This document shows, in pieces, positions 37,264 to 45,975 of a stretch of DNA of 64,000 nucleotides. The notes below the pieces were generated by a model that saw nothing but the letters and a program-made list of their open reading frames with translations, was not told the DNA's origin and did not search any database. Positions within the stretch are counted from its first letter, which is position 1, and every line of letters begins with the position of its first letter. The stretch is from Bacillota bacterium (lineage in GTDB: Bacteria > Bacillota_A > Clostridia > Lachnospirales > Lachnospiraceae): positions 1 to 64,000 of the forward strand of contig JAEYMU010000030.1 in NCBI GenBank assembly GCA_023407175.1, read 5' to 3'. The position numbers and the translations under genes are program-made.

Positions 37264-37500
37264 GTTTGATAAGATTGTAATTACCGAAGATGCTTTTTCG
37301 GAATACATCCTGCATTCATTCTCTGTAATATCCGGCTTACAGACGCATATATATCGTAACATACTATACCTTCTTATTCAAGACCTTTCAAAAACATTTC
37401 AGTAAATATTCCTGACAGGATAACCATAATTTATCATACATTTTTTCTTAAGTCTTCCATAGTATAACTTATACTTCCGCTTTCATACTGGACTATTGCT

Positions 37501-38469
37501 TTATATACCGGGTATCTCATACCCCCACTGTTCCCGCATTTCATCCATCATTTTCATAATCTTTAAGGATTCGCCATGGGGTATCGCAGCACATTCCGTT
37601 CTGCCATTTTCGATTGCCTCCTTGCAGGCAAGCACCTGGTATTCAAAGCCTGTGATTTGCTTCGGAGGATAATAGGCAGCAATCTCCTGATGCCCTGCAT
37701 CATACACGGTAAGCTTCTCCGGGTTATTAACATTGATAACCTCCAGATAGCCCTTGGTACCGAAGATAACTCCTCTGCGGTCCAAGACCGCGCACATGCT
37801 GCTGTGCATAACCGCCGTTCTTCCATCCTTATAGATCAGAGTAATACTATCACGGCCATCCACTCCTGTCTCTAACATCGAAGCCGCCGATATAACCCTT
37901 TCAACCTCTGCTCCGAATACCATTCCTGCAAAATGCAGTAGATATACCCCAAGATCAAGTAAGGCTCCACCGGCAAGCTCCGGCTTTACCATGCGGTTTA
38001 CGTGTGTGAGCTGATACCCAAGATTTGCAACCAGGGAGGTCGGCTCTCCGATGTCTCCCCTGGCAATAATCTCATCAATCATTTGCCGTGAGGGCATGTA
38101 TCTGGTCCAGATAGCCTCGGTAATCAAAAGTCCTTTTTTCTCTGCCAGACAAAAAAGCTCTTCTGCCTGCCTTGCATTCACCATAAAGGGTTTTTCGCAC
38201 AATACATTTTTATTATGCTCCAGACAAAGCTTTGCATGGGGATAATGATGGGTATGGGGCGTCGCAATATAGACCAGCTCCACCTCATCGTCACAAAGCA
38301 TCTCCTCATAGGAGCCATAGGCCTTAGTAAATCCATACTTTTTAGCAAACTCCACAGCTCGTCCGTAATCGCGCGCCGCAATTGCATATGCCTCCACATC
38401 CTCTAACGCCGCAATTGTAGCTGCCATCTTTTCCGCAATATTACCTGCGCCTATAATAGCCATCCTCAT
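37501..38469 (-). CDS. Gfo/Idh/MocA-family oxidoreductase
   Basis: The 322-residue enzyme has an N-terminal Rossmann fold (AIIGAGNIAEKMAATI) and the family motif LCEKPFMVNARQAEEL with the catalytic Lys. The C-terminal sheet domain includes GGALLDLGVYLLHFAGMVFG. Such enzymes oxidise or reduce sugars or inositols with NAD(P). The substrate is unknown. AAGGGG precedes the ATG. It sits between smpB and ssrA on the same strand, an insertion into an otherwise common gene order. Confidence 0.92.
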   Translation of the reverse strand: MRMAIIGAGNIAEKMAATIAALEDVEAYAIAARDYGRAVEFAKKYGFTKAYGSYEEMLCDDEVELVYIATPHTHHYPHAKLCLEHNKNVLCEKPFMVNARQAEELFCLAEKKGLLITEAIWTRYMPSRQMIDEIIARGDIGEPTSLVANLGYQLTHVNRMVKPELAGGALLDLGVYLLHFAGMVFGAEVERVISAASMLETGVDGRDSITLIYKDGRTAVMHSSMCAVLDRRGVIFGTKGYLEVINVNNPEKLTVYDAGHQEIAAYYPPKQITGFEYQVLACKEAIENGRTECAAIPHGESLKIMKMMDEMREQWGYEIPGI

Positions 38470-38548
38470 ATTATAATCCCCTTTCTTGCAGAAATTCTTA
38501 AGACGTCTCTTGCCCTACCCAAACTTCCGATCAATATAGTCTCTCATT

Positions 38549-39013
38549 CTAGTACAGATTCTTTACCTTGAAATCCTTTTCAGCCTCCCGGCGCATGTCC
38601 TTCTTGGCGATATCCTGACGCTTATCATAAAGCTTCTTACCACGGGCCAGACCGATTTCAAGCTTAACCAGGCTTCCCTTAAAATAAACCTGTAAAGGTA
38701 CCAGGGTATATCCCTTAGTAGCAAGCTGACCGGATATCTTATTAATCTCATAGCCATGCAGTAACAGCTTTCGTACCCTTAACGGGTCCTTGTTGAAAAT
38801 ATTTCCCTTCTCATAAGGACTGATATGCATTCCATAGATGAATACTTCTCCACGCTCTATCCTTAAAAATGCCTCCTTAATACTACATTTACCCATGCGG
38901 AGGGATTTTACTTCCGTTCCGTGCAATGCGATGCCCGCTTCGTATTTATCTTCAATAAAATAATCAAAGTATGCCTTTTTATTATTGGCAACCAGTTTAA
39001 TATTTTCCCCCAC
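38549..39013 (-). CDS. smpB: tmRNA-binding protein SmpB
   Basis: The 154-residue protein matches SmpB throughout: [38 protein letters not shown] and the C-terminal [19 protein letters not shown] tail that enters the ribosomal decoding site. It binds tmRNA and starts trans-translation. It begins with GTG immediately after the rnr stop codon, so it is translationally coupled to rnr. Its partner tmRNA lies 1.3 kb downstream. Confidence 0.97.
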   Translation of the reverse strand: MGENIKLVANNKKAYFDYFIEDKYEAGIALHGTEVKSLRMGKCSIKEAFLRIERGEVFIYGMHISPYEKGNIFNKDPLRVRKLLLHGYEINKISGQLATKGYTLVPLQVYFKGSLVKLEIGLARGKKLYDKRQDIAKKDMRREAEKDFKVKNLY

Positions 39014-41149
39014 TTATTCTTCAACCTCCACAAGGGCAAAATCTATGGTACGCAGGATTTTATCGGCATTCACAACCTCTACTGCCACCTTTTGCCCCAA
39101 TTTGTATATTTTTTTGGTGTGTTCACCCACCATCTGATAACGCTCTTCGTCATAGATATAATAGTCGTCTTCCATCTCACTGACGCGGATCATTCCTTCT
39201 ATCGTATTGGGCAGCTCTACATACATTCCCCAGGAGGTTACTCCCGAGATGACTCCTTCAAACACTTCACCGATATGTGCGGACATGTATTCCACCTTCT
39301 TGAGCTTCTCAACCTCACGCTCGGCTTCATCTGCCCGCCGCTCCGTCCGGCTGGAATGCTCCGCTACCTCATAAAGTATTTTATCATAATGTTCCCGTCT
39401 TTTCTCCCCAATTTTACCATTAATGTTCTCCTTAATGATCCGGTGTATCTGCAAATCCGGATAACGGCGTATGGGTGAGGTGAAATGACAGTAGTATTTG
39501 GCTGACAGTCCAAAATGCCCGGTGCAGGCGACCGTATACTTGGCCTGCTTCATAGAACGCAGCGTGAGCCTTGATATCAGCGCTTCCTCAGGGGTATCCT
39601 CCACCTTGATCAGAAGCTTTTGCAGCTCCTTGGGATGAATTTCCTCCTGTCCCAATCGGATGCTGTAGCCAAAATTATTGATGAATATAGCCAGCTTTCT
39701 TATTTTCTCTTCATCCGGGGTATCGTGGGTACGATACACAAAGGGTACCTCCTGCCAGAAGAAATCCTCTGCAATTGTCTCATTGGCAATCAGCATAAAT
39801 TCCTCAATGATCTTGGTTGCCTTATTTCGTTCATAGGGCTTGATTTCAATCGGTTTCCCCTGCTGATCCACAATAATCTTACTTTCAGGGAAGTCAAAGT
39901 TGATGGAGCCGCGCTTGTACCTTTTCCCCCTGAGTACCTCAGCTAATTCCTGCATCAGAAGAAACATCGGAACAAGCTCCTCATATTCCCTGCAAACCTC
40001 CGGATCGCTGTTCTCCACAATCTTCGCCACATTCGTATAGGTCATGCGGCGATCGGACTTGATTACAGTCTCGGCTATCTTATGCCCTATTACATTACCC
40101 TTTGTATCAATATCCATAAAGCAGCTAAGTGCCAGGCGGTCTACACCCGGATTCAGAGAGCAGATACCATTGGACAGCTTATGCGGAAGCATTGGAATAA
40201 CACGATCCACCAGATAAACACTGGTGCCTCTTTTCAATGCCTCTTTATCTAAGGGGGTTCCCTCTCTGACATAATGTGTAACATCCGCAATATGAACTCC
40301 CAGATGATAGATGCCGTCTTCCTTTGAGACACTGATGGCATCGTCGAGGTCCTTGGCATCCTCACCGTCGATGGTAACCGTCTGTACCCCACGGATATCA
40401 AGCCTGCTTGCAAGCTCCTGAGGATCAATTTCCTCCGGTACGCGATCAAGTGAAGTCATTACCTCAGACGGGAATTCCACCGGAAGCTCATAGGCTCTGA
40501 CCACCGACATAATATCTACTCCCGGATCATTCATATGCCCAAGTATTTCTATGATCTTTCCTTCCGGACTCTGGGCAGCATCTCCGTAATTGGTTATTTT
40601 CACCACTACCTTATGCCCTGTGACAGCGCCCTTGGTAAATTCCTTCGGAATAAAGATATCTTTACCGAATTTCTGGTTGTCCGGCAATACAAAGCCAAAA
40701 TTCTTACTTTTCTCAAAGGTCCCTACAATCTCATTTTTGCCACGCTCAAGGATACTGATGACGGCTCCCTCTTTTCTCCTGCCGCTTGACTCCTTCTTAA
40801 TCATAACCATGACCGTATCACCATGCAGGGCACCCTTTGTAGCTTCCGAAGGTATAAATATATCCTCTTCCTCTCCCTCAAGTATGACAAAGCCGAAACC
40901 CTTCTGGGTTCCGGAAAAGGTTCCCGTTTTGAGGTCATCCCCTACATTTTTATAACGTCCCTGGCCGTCTACCAGAATTTTACCCTTTGAAATCAGCTGA
41001 TCGAGTACTATTTTAAGCTCGTGCTTTGAGTCCTTGGGTACCTGCAGTAAAGCAACCAGGTCCTTAAAACGCATCGGTTTATATTCCTTACTGGCAAATA
41101 GCTCCTCCAGCATTACTTTCTTTTCTTCCAATATCTCTTTTTCTTTCAT
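39014..41149 (-). CDS. rnr: Ribonuclease R
   Basis: The 711-residue 3'-5' exoribonuclease has an N-terminal winged HTH, two cold-shock-like RNA-binding domains (GTFSGTQKGFGFVILEGE, GTFEKSKNFGFVLP), the RNB catalytic core (DGEDAKDLDDAISV with the metal-binding Asp residues) and a C-terminal S1 domain (GEVFEGVISGVTSWGMYVEL). It degrades structured RNA and helps clear tmRNA-tagged messages. The start at 41149 follows GGAG; the ATG at 41161 is part of that site. It is directly coupled to smpB. Confidence 0.96.
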   Translation of the reverse strand: MKEKEILEEKKVMLEELFASKEYKPMRFKDLVALLQVPKDSKHELKIVLDQLISKGKILVDGQGRYKNVGDDLKTGTFSGTQKGFGFVILEGEEEDIFIPSEATKGALHGDTVMVMIKKESSGRRKEGAVISILERGKNEIVGTFEKSKNFGFVLPDNQKFGKDIFIPKEFTKGAVTGHKVVVKITNYGDAAQSPEGKIIEILGHMNDPGVDIMSVVRAYELPVEFPSEVMTSLDRVPEEIDPQELASRLDIRGVQTVTIDGEDAKDLDDAISVSKEDGIYHLGVHIADVTHYVREGTPLDKEALKRGTSVYLVDRVIPMLPHKLSNGICSLNPGVDRLALSCFMDIDTKGNVIGHKIAETVIKSDRRMTYTNVAKIVENSDPEVCREYEELVPMFLLMQELAEVLRGKRYKRGSINFDFPESKIIVDQQGKPIEIKPYERNKATKIIEEFMLIANETIAEDFFWQEVPFVYRTHDTPDEEKIRKLAIFINNFGYSIRLGQEEIHPKELQKLLIKVEDTPEEALISRLTLRSMKQAKYTVACTGHFGLSAKYYCHFTSPIRRYPDLQIHRIIKENINGKIGEKRREHYDKILYEVAEHSSRTERRADEAEREVEKLKKVEYMSAHIGEVFEGVISGVTSWGMYVELPNTIEGMIRVSEMEDDYYIYDEERYQMVGEHTKKIYKLGQKVAVEVVNADKILRTIDFALVEVEE

Positions 41150-41337
41150 ACAAATCTCCATTCTGCCGAAATACTGTAACCTTGACGCCAGTATATACCA
41201 GTGAAATAAATCACACTTTGGTCTTACATATATTGTAACCCCGGAAATCCACAGCCGGCGTTTGCAGTAGTACCTGTATAGTATACCATATATTACATGT
41301 TTTTAAAACAAGAGCTTATGAAAATCCATGATCTGTA

Positions 41338-41540
41338 GTTACAATTCAGCCTTGCAGGGACGGTGGCAGGTCCCGTGGAAAAATGATTTCCATTCGGAGT
41401 ATTTGCATTCGTCGGTACTTGGGTTCTGTATTTCAGAACCTTATGTACCGTTACGTAATGCAATTAAGCGAAAGCGGCTCCGATATGGAAACATTTCTTC
41501 CACGGGACCTGCCACCGTCCCTGCAAAGCTGAATTGTAAC
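41338..41540. repeat. 203-bp near-perfect palindromic element
   Basis: The 56-bp outer arms (41338-41393 and 41485-41540) pair with about four differences, and pairing goes on inward with gaps to a central loop near 41430 (GGTTCTG/CAGAACC). Both strands carry short open frames over the outer arm, each reading YNSALQGRWQVPWK, as expected of a palindrome. No target duplication is visible at its ends. It lies between rnr and the Ser-rich gene. It looks like a non-autonomous element or a large RNA hairpin. Confidence 0.75.
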
Positions 41541-41585
41541 GCTCCATACAAGCAGCTAAAGTCATGATTGCGCACTGTAACATTC

Positions 41586-41604
41586 TGTCGAATATTGTCA
41601 TATT
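41586..41604 (+). promoter_or_regulatory. Spo0A-box and sigma-E-like -35 upstream of the Ser-rich gene
   Basis: TGTCGAA (41586-41592) is a perfect match to the 0A-box consensus. GTCATATT (41597-41604) matches the sigma-E -35 consensus, but the -10 partner is weak at the correct spacing. Together they hint at sporulation control of the Ser-rich gene. Short motifs like these occur by chance. Confidence 0.35.
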
Positions 41605-41656
41605 ATGAAATGTAATATAGTAATATATTACGCAAAAATATGAAAGAGGTGTTTTT

Positions 41657-42391
41657 ATGAATAATTCCAATATGGGTCATAAACATTACAGACCGAATGG
41701 CGGATCACAGGCAGACTACAGTAGTTCGGATGAGCGCTCCGGCAAGTCCTCTAGCCAGTCTTTTAGTGAAGCCTACCATTTACCGTTTAATGTATCCTAT
41801 TTTAAACCATTTATAAGCCAGTCCTACAGTGACTTCTCAAGCAGCTCCTACGAGGATTTCTCAAGTAAATCCCATGGCAGCTCCTCCGGCAAGTCTTATA
41901 GTAACTCCTCGGGTAAATCCTGTGGTGAATCTTCCGGGAAATCCTGTAATGACTCCTACGGTAAGTCCAGCAGCAGCTCCTCCAGTAGATCACATCACAG
42001 GCCCTGCTGCAAACACCACAGCAGCTCCCACAGTAAATCAATCAGTGTGTCCGAAGGTGAATCTGGCAGTATATCAAGTATTAAACCAAGCAGTCAGTCT
42101 GACAGCATATCCAGCATCAGACCCAGCAGTCAGTCCGGCAGTGTATCCAGCATCAGGCCCAGCAGTCAGTCCGACAATATATCAAGCATCAGGCCCAGCA
42201 GTCAGTCCGACAATATATCGAGCATTAAGCCAAGCCAGTCTGGCAATATATCAGGCGGCCATTCGGTTAGTGAAGCAAATAGTCAGTCCTTCAAAGAAGC
42301 AGGCGGCAAACCAAACATGGGATTGGATATCAAGTCACTTAGTATTGGTATTGCAAACTATATTGCAGATTTTATTGCCAAATCCAACTGA
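41657..42391 (+). CDS. Ser-rich repeat protein
   Basis: The 244-residue protein is about one-third Ser. It has four regions: an N-terminal Ser/Tyr/Asn segment, a His/Cys-bearing stretch (SRSHHRPCCKHHSSSHSKS), a tandem repeat of 12-residue units (ISSIRPSSQSD pattern, residues ~138-196) and a short hydrophobic tail (SLSIGIANYIADFIAKSN). No signal peptide is present. AGGTG precedes the ATG. The kinase gene follows after 24 bp. By analogy with CotG/CotB and CotH, a multiply phosphorylated structural protein is likely; that is inference. Confidence 0.7.
   Translation: MNNSNMGHKHYRPNGGSQADYSSSDERSGKSSSQSFSEAYHLPFNVSYFKPFISQSYSDFSSSSYEDFSSKSHGSSSGKSYSNSSGKSCGESSGKSCNDSYGKSSSSSSSRSHHRPCCKHHSSSHSKSISVSEGESGSISSIKPSSQSDSISSIRPSSQSGSVSSIRPSSQSDNISSIRPSSQSDNISSIKPSQSGNISGGHSVSEANSQSFKEAGGKPNMGLDIKSLSIGIANYIADFIAKSN
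42068..42244 (+). repeat. In-gene tandem repeat, 36-bp units
   Basis: Four 36-bp units and one 33-bp unit code for SISSIKPSSQSD-type 12-mers, most alike in units 2-4. They are in frame and near-identical at DNA level, so copy number could change by slippage or recombination without breaking the gene. Confidence 0.85.
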
Positions 42392-42415
42392 TTGAATTAA
42401 CAACAGAATAACGAT

Positions 42416-43129
42416 ATGGATAAATATTTTAGAGTTAATGAAAATGTAAATGGTTATGCCATACAGAAACTCCTTGGAGAAGGCCGATATGGAATTGCTT
42501 ATTTAGCTGTAAACGACAGATATGAAAAATGTGTCGTAAAGCAATTAAAAAGGGAAATGCTTGAACAGGGCAGGGGAAAATTGTTTTATGAAGAGCAGAT
42601 ACTGAGGCGTTTAAATGATCCAAGATTTCCAAAATTCATATCGAAATTCAGGGATGATTACAGAGAAGGCTATCTATTGGAATATATAGAGGGAACTGCA
42701 TTTCATGATTTAATTGCCAGGAAAAGGTATCAGTTTAACAGGCGCAGTATCTATGCAATCGCAGGCCAGCTTTTGGCTATGATAGATTTCCTGCAAAAGA
42801 ATAATATTGTGCATCGGGATATCAGGCCTCCCAATATCATCGTCAGAGACAGCAAGGAGCTGGTCCTGATCGATTTTGGCCTGGCCAGATATATTGATAA
42901 TGAAAGATATACAAAGCAAAACGATTATTGGTATCTTGGCGATTTCCTGATTTATCTATATTATACCTCCTATCGGGGAATCAGCACATCAGACAGGCCC
43001 TGGTATAATGAGCTTGAACTGAAGTTTGAGGAAAAAAAACTTCTTCTAAAGCTTATGGGTCTGGAAAGCCAGTATCATAATGTTGATGAAATAAAGGCAC
43101 AAATAGATAAAATTAAACGGACATATTAG
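42416..43129 (+). CDS. Minimal Hanks-type protein kinase
   Basis: The 237-residue kinase keeps all core residues: Gly loop LGEGRYGIAYL (20-30), Lys42, an alpha-C Glu near 59-60, HRD at 133-135 with Asn140 (HRDIRPPNIIV), and DFG at 153-155. DFG is followed only ~15 residues later by the helix-F Asp (NDYWYLGDFL), so the activation and P+1 segments and APE motif are missing, as in RIO/Bud32-like kinases. There is no membrane helix or PASTA domain. It probably acts in the cytoplasm. The Ser-rich protein gene 24 bp upstream is the obvious candidate substrate. Its own site for ribosomes is weak, which suggests coupling. Confidence 0.85.
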   Translation: MDKYFRVNENVNGYAIQKLLGEGRYGIAYLAVNDRYEKCVVKQLKREMLEQGRGKLFYEEQILRRLNDPRFPKFISKFRDDYREGYLLEYIEGTAFHDLIARKRYQFNRRSIYAIAGQLLAMIDFLQKNNIVHRDIRPPNIIVRDSKELVLIDFGLARYIDNERYTKQNDYWYLGDFLIYLYYTSYRGISTSDRPWYNELELKFEEKKLLLKLMGLESQYHNVDEIKAQIDKIKRTY

Positions 43130-43206
43130 GGTGTGTCCAAGACATACCCTTCTTCCCAATAAACCATGCGATTTTAAAGTTTATCTCTAATTTTGCATGG
43201 TTTATT
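43129..43206 (+). terminator. Two hairpins ending the kinase transcript
   Basis: The first (GGGTGTGTC/GACATACCC, 43129-43149) has no U-run. The second has a perfect 12-bp stem (43158-43169 with 43195-43206) ending in ATTTTT. So the third islet gene probably has its own promoter. Confidence 0.65.
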
Positions 43207-43239
43207 TTTAAAAAAGAATGTATTAAGGAGACTTGCAGT

Positions 43240-43812
43240 ATGGCAAAAGTAATCGCATTAACAAAGCTTTATCCTGAAAGCTTCCGGGCAAATATATATT
43301 CCCTTGAGCCCTTTCGCATGATTGGCCTGGTGGATGTAAGCATTCAATATAGCTATGGAACCGAAAAAGTTACCCTGGCCTTCTATCGCTCCTCCGGTAC
43401 AAACAGTGGGAAGATCAAAGGATTATGGTATCCCATCGTCGGAATTAAAACTCACAGCGGGCGTTTTACTGAATTTACCGAGTATTTAAATTTTGTTTTG
43501 ACAAACACTACAAGATCGCACCGGGCAAACAGAGGCTGGCTGGCAAAATCCCTGTTTTTTGCCCGCCGTTCTTCCTCCGACCCTTCCAAAATCAGAGGCT
43601 TTTCAACCGGAAAACATTATGAAGTCCTTTATGAAACCGGAAAAACCCTCAGGGATTTATATGAAAATAAGCATTTTTACTATATGAAATCCTTAGATGC
43701 TGAAACCCTGAATCATACTCTTGCTGCGGGTAAAATATATCAGGATAATAAATATACACAAAGAGAAAACTTCGAATGGTTTATTGAAGATATCTTTCAT
43801 GAATATAAGTAA
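43240..43812 (+). CDS. Unrecognised protein of the secG-rnr islet
   Basis: I do not recognise this 190-residue soluble protein. It reads as alternating strands and helices (MIGLVDVSIQYSYGTEKVTL, FTEYLNFVLTNTTRS) with many basic residues (SHRANRGWLAKSLFFARRSS). No catalytic motif is visible. AAGGAGA precedes the ATG. It follows the kinase gene on the same strand, past a terminator. The 144-bp repeat begins 4 bases after its stop. It may act with the kinase pair, but only position supports this. Confidence 0.7.
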   Translation: MAKVIALTKLYPESFRANIYSLEPFRMIGLVDVSIQYSYGTEKVTLAFYRSSGTNSGKIKGLWYPIVGIKTHSGRFTEFTEYLNFVLTNTTRSHRANRGWLAKSLFFARRSSSDPSKIRGFSTGKHYEVLYETGKTLRDLYENKHFYYMKSLDAETLNHTLAAGKIYQDNKYTQRENFEWFIEDIFHEYK

Positions 43813-43815
43813 TTT

Positions 43816-43959
43816 GTAACTGTTCAGAGCCAAGCAAATTCATCAAGAATATGCGGTGAATGCTTGCATTCATAGGCATATTTTTGTATGAATTTATTTG
43901 GCGGATGCGCCACAACAAGGAGACACGCAGTGTTTTCGAGTTTGGCTCTGAACAGTTAT
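43816..43959. mobile_element. 144-bp MITE-like element, copy 1
   Basis: The ends carry an inverted repeat (TAACTGTTCAGAGCCAA/TTGGCTCTGAACAGTTA). A direct GTAATTT flanks it on both sides (43809-43815 and 43960-43966), a likely target duplication. It is 94% identical, over the same 144 bp, to copy 2 at 55031-55174. The inside folds into hairpins and has no open frame. A non-autonomous transposon is the simplest reading. Confidence 0.85.
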
Positions 43960-43998
43960 GTAATTTGTTGTAAGGCACAGTATCCTATAACAGAAAAA

Positions 43999-44046
43999 AC
44001 CCTGTAAAACAAATACGGTTCTCCATCCGCATCTGCCCTACAGGGT
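43999..44046 (-). terminator. Terminator downstream of secG
   Basis: An 8-bp stem (ACCCTGTA/TACAGGGT) with a 32-base loop, followed on the minus strand by TTTTTTC. It lies ~85 bp past the secG stop and ends the glycolysis-secG transcript before the islet. Confidence 0.65.
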
Positions 44047-44130
44047 ATATTTATCTGTGCTGACCAGCGGGAGTGCACATCCACACCGGAGGCGTTACTG
44101 TGAATGCTTTTCCACAGTAAGAATTATGTT

Positions 44131-44379
44131 TTACCACCATTTTAAGTTAAGGATAATTGAAATTACAATAAAAGCACCTGCAAGCCACTTTGTTGCAAGC
44201 TCCAGCTTACCTTCTACAGAACGTCCTTTATTTTTTGCCCAGTAAGTTTCACTTGTACCGGTAAGAGCGCCTGACAAACCGCCGTATTTACCTTCCTGTC
44301 TTAATACAATAAATACCAAAGCGATACAAATCAGAATATATACAATTTGAAGTATTAATTTTAATGCATCCATGTCCAC
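44131..44379 (-). CDS. secG: Protein translocase subunit SecG
   Basis: The 82-residue protein has two membrane helices (ILQIVYILICIALVFIVL and LAGAFIVISIILNL) with the family loop EGKYGGLSGAL and TSETYWAKNKGRS between them. It is the small subunit of the SecYEG channel. In many Clostridia it sits directly before rnr and smpB; here a 2.5-kb plus-strand islet separates them. It follows gpmI by 51 bp. Confidence 0.95.
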   Translation of the reverse strand: MDMDALKLILQIVYILICIALVFIVLRQEGKYGGLSGALTGTSETYWAKNKGRSVEGKLELATKWLAGAFIVISIILNLKWW

Positions 44380-44430
44380 ACCTCCTAAAAACTAAACTCA
44401 ATTCTACCATATCTTCTATATTATTTCAAC

Positions 44431-45975
44431 TTATTTTTTAATCAGTAAGGATTTTCCGGTCATTTCTTTCGGCTTTGTCATATGCATCATCTCAATCATG
44501 GTAGGAATAATGTCAGCGAGGCATCCGCCCTCTGCCAAAGTATAGTCCTTATCATAGTTTACCAGGATAAATGGTACCGGATTAGTCGTATGGGCTGTAA
44601 AGGGCTCATTCGTCGTGTAGTCGATCAACTGCTCCGCATTACCATGGTCTGCACAGATAAACATCTGACCGTCAACTGTGAGTAACGCTTCAACTGCCAG
44701 GCCTACGCATTTATCAATAGCCTCGATTGCCTTGATCGCAGCAACCTCGATTCCCGTATGTCCCACCATATCCGGATTTGCGAAATTAACGATAATTACA
44801 TCATATTTCCCGGATTTGATTGCTCCCACCAATTTATCCGCTACCTCAAATGCACTCATCTCAGGCTGAAGATCATAGGTTGCAACCTTGGGAGAGCTTA
44901 CAAGGATACGATCCTCTCCTTCATTTGGCACCTCGACACCGGCATTGAAGAAGAAGGTTACATGGGCGTATTTTTCCGTCTCGGCCAGGCGAAGCTGTGT
45001 CTTATGATTCTCGGCCAGGAACTGTCCAAAGGTATGATCTACCGAAATCTTATGAAAAGCTACCAGCTTATTCGGAATGGTAATATCATATTCAGAGAAG
45101 CATACATAAGTCGTCTCTATTTTCTTACCGCGGTCAAAGCCGGTAAATTCATCATTACAGAAAGCTCTGGTGATCTCTCTTGCTCTGTCCGGTCTGAAAT
45201 TAAAGAAAATAACGGAATCCTTATCCTTAATTGTGGCTACCGGCTTGCCCTCCTCCAATACGACGGTGGGCAGCACAAATTCATCAAACTTCTCTGCATC
45301 ATAGGAATTCTGAACGGCGATAACGGCTGATTCTGCCGTCTCTCCCTCACCAAAGGCCAAAGCGCGGTACGCCTTCTCCACACGGTCCCAACGATTATCA
45401 CGGTCCATAACATAATAGCGTCCCATCACCGTAGCAATTTTGCCGACTCCGATAATCTTCATTTTCTCCCAAAGCTCTTCCACAAAGCTTTTACCGGAAG
45501 CCGGAGGTGTATCCCTGCCGTCAAGGAAGGCATGAACATATACATTAGTCAACCCTTGCTTCTTGGCAAGCTCAAGCAGAGCATAAAGATGAGTGTTGTG
45601 ACTGTGAACACCGCCATCGGATAATAAGCCATATAAATGAAGATCGGAATTATTTCTCTTACAATTATCGATTGCTGCCAATAGCCCTGCATTCTTGAAG
45701 AAATCTCCGTCCTGAATTTCCTTGGTTATTCTGGTTAATTCCTGATATACAATACGGCCTGCGCCCATATTGATATGTCCAACCTCGGAATTTCCCATCT
45801 GTCCTTCGGGAAGACCAACCGCCATACCGCTTGCATATCCCTTTACAAAGGGATAATCCTCCATCAATTTGTCGATTACCGGTGTATTTGCCAACGCTAC
45901 TGCATTGCCTTCCTTCTTATCATTTAAACCGAATCCGTCTAATATCATTAATACTGTAGGCCTTTTACAACTCAT
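44431..45975 (-). CDS. gpmI: 2,3-bisphosphoglycerate-independent phosphoglycerate mutase
   Basis: The 514-residue enzyme interconverts 3- and 2-phosphoglycerate. It shows the two-domain alkaline-phosphatase-like layout: the metal site LMILDGFGLN, the phosphoserine in QMGNSEVGHINMGAGR, HAFLDGRDTPP, and the C-terminal ICADHGNAEQLI. Mn-dependent enzymes of this type are usual in spore formers. AAAAGGAG lies 7-8 bases before the ATG at 45975; the ATG at 45981 is too close. The 3' end of a 32-codon frame overlaps the start. Confidence 0.96.
   Translation of the reverse strand: MSCKRPTVLMILDGFGLNDKKEGNAVALANTPVIDKLMEDYPFVKGYASGMAVGLPEGQMGNSEVGHINMGAGRIVYQELTRITKEIQDGDFFKNAGLLAAIDNCKRNNSDLHLYGLLSDGGVHSHNTHLYALLELAKKQGLTNVYVHAFLDGRDTPPASGKSFVEELWEKMKIIGVGKIATVMGRYYVMDRDNRWDRVEKAYRALAFGEGETAESAVIAVQNSYDAEKFDEFVLPTVVLEEGKPVATIKDKDSVIFFNFRPDRAREITRAFCNDEFTGFDRGKKIETTYVCFSEYDITIPNKLVAFHKISVDHTFGQFLAENHKTQLRLAETEKYAHVTFFFNAGVEVPNEGEDRILVSSPKVATYDLQPEMSAFEVADKLVGAIKSGKYDVIIVNFANPDMVGHTGIEVAAIKAIEAIDKCVGLAVEALLTVDGQMFICADHGNAEQLIDYTTNEPFTAHTTNPVPFILVNYDKDYTLAEGGCLADIIPTMIEMMHMTKPKEMTGKSLLIKK

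Noticed and set aside
41328..41670. Two short frames sharing YNSALQGRWQVPWK on opposite strands
   Set aside because: They arise because the underlying DNA is a palindrome; neither has a ribosome site.
42068..42244. Short regular repeats resembling a CRISPR array
   Set aside because: The units are directly adjacent without unique spacers and are in frame inside a coding gene. No cas genes are present.
41829..42395. A 188-codon plus-strand frame, Thr/Pro/Val-rich
   Set aside because: It is the +1 shadow of the Ser-rich repeat gene. It lacks its own ribosome site and its repeats mirror those of the real frame.
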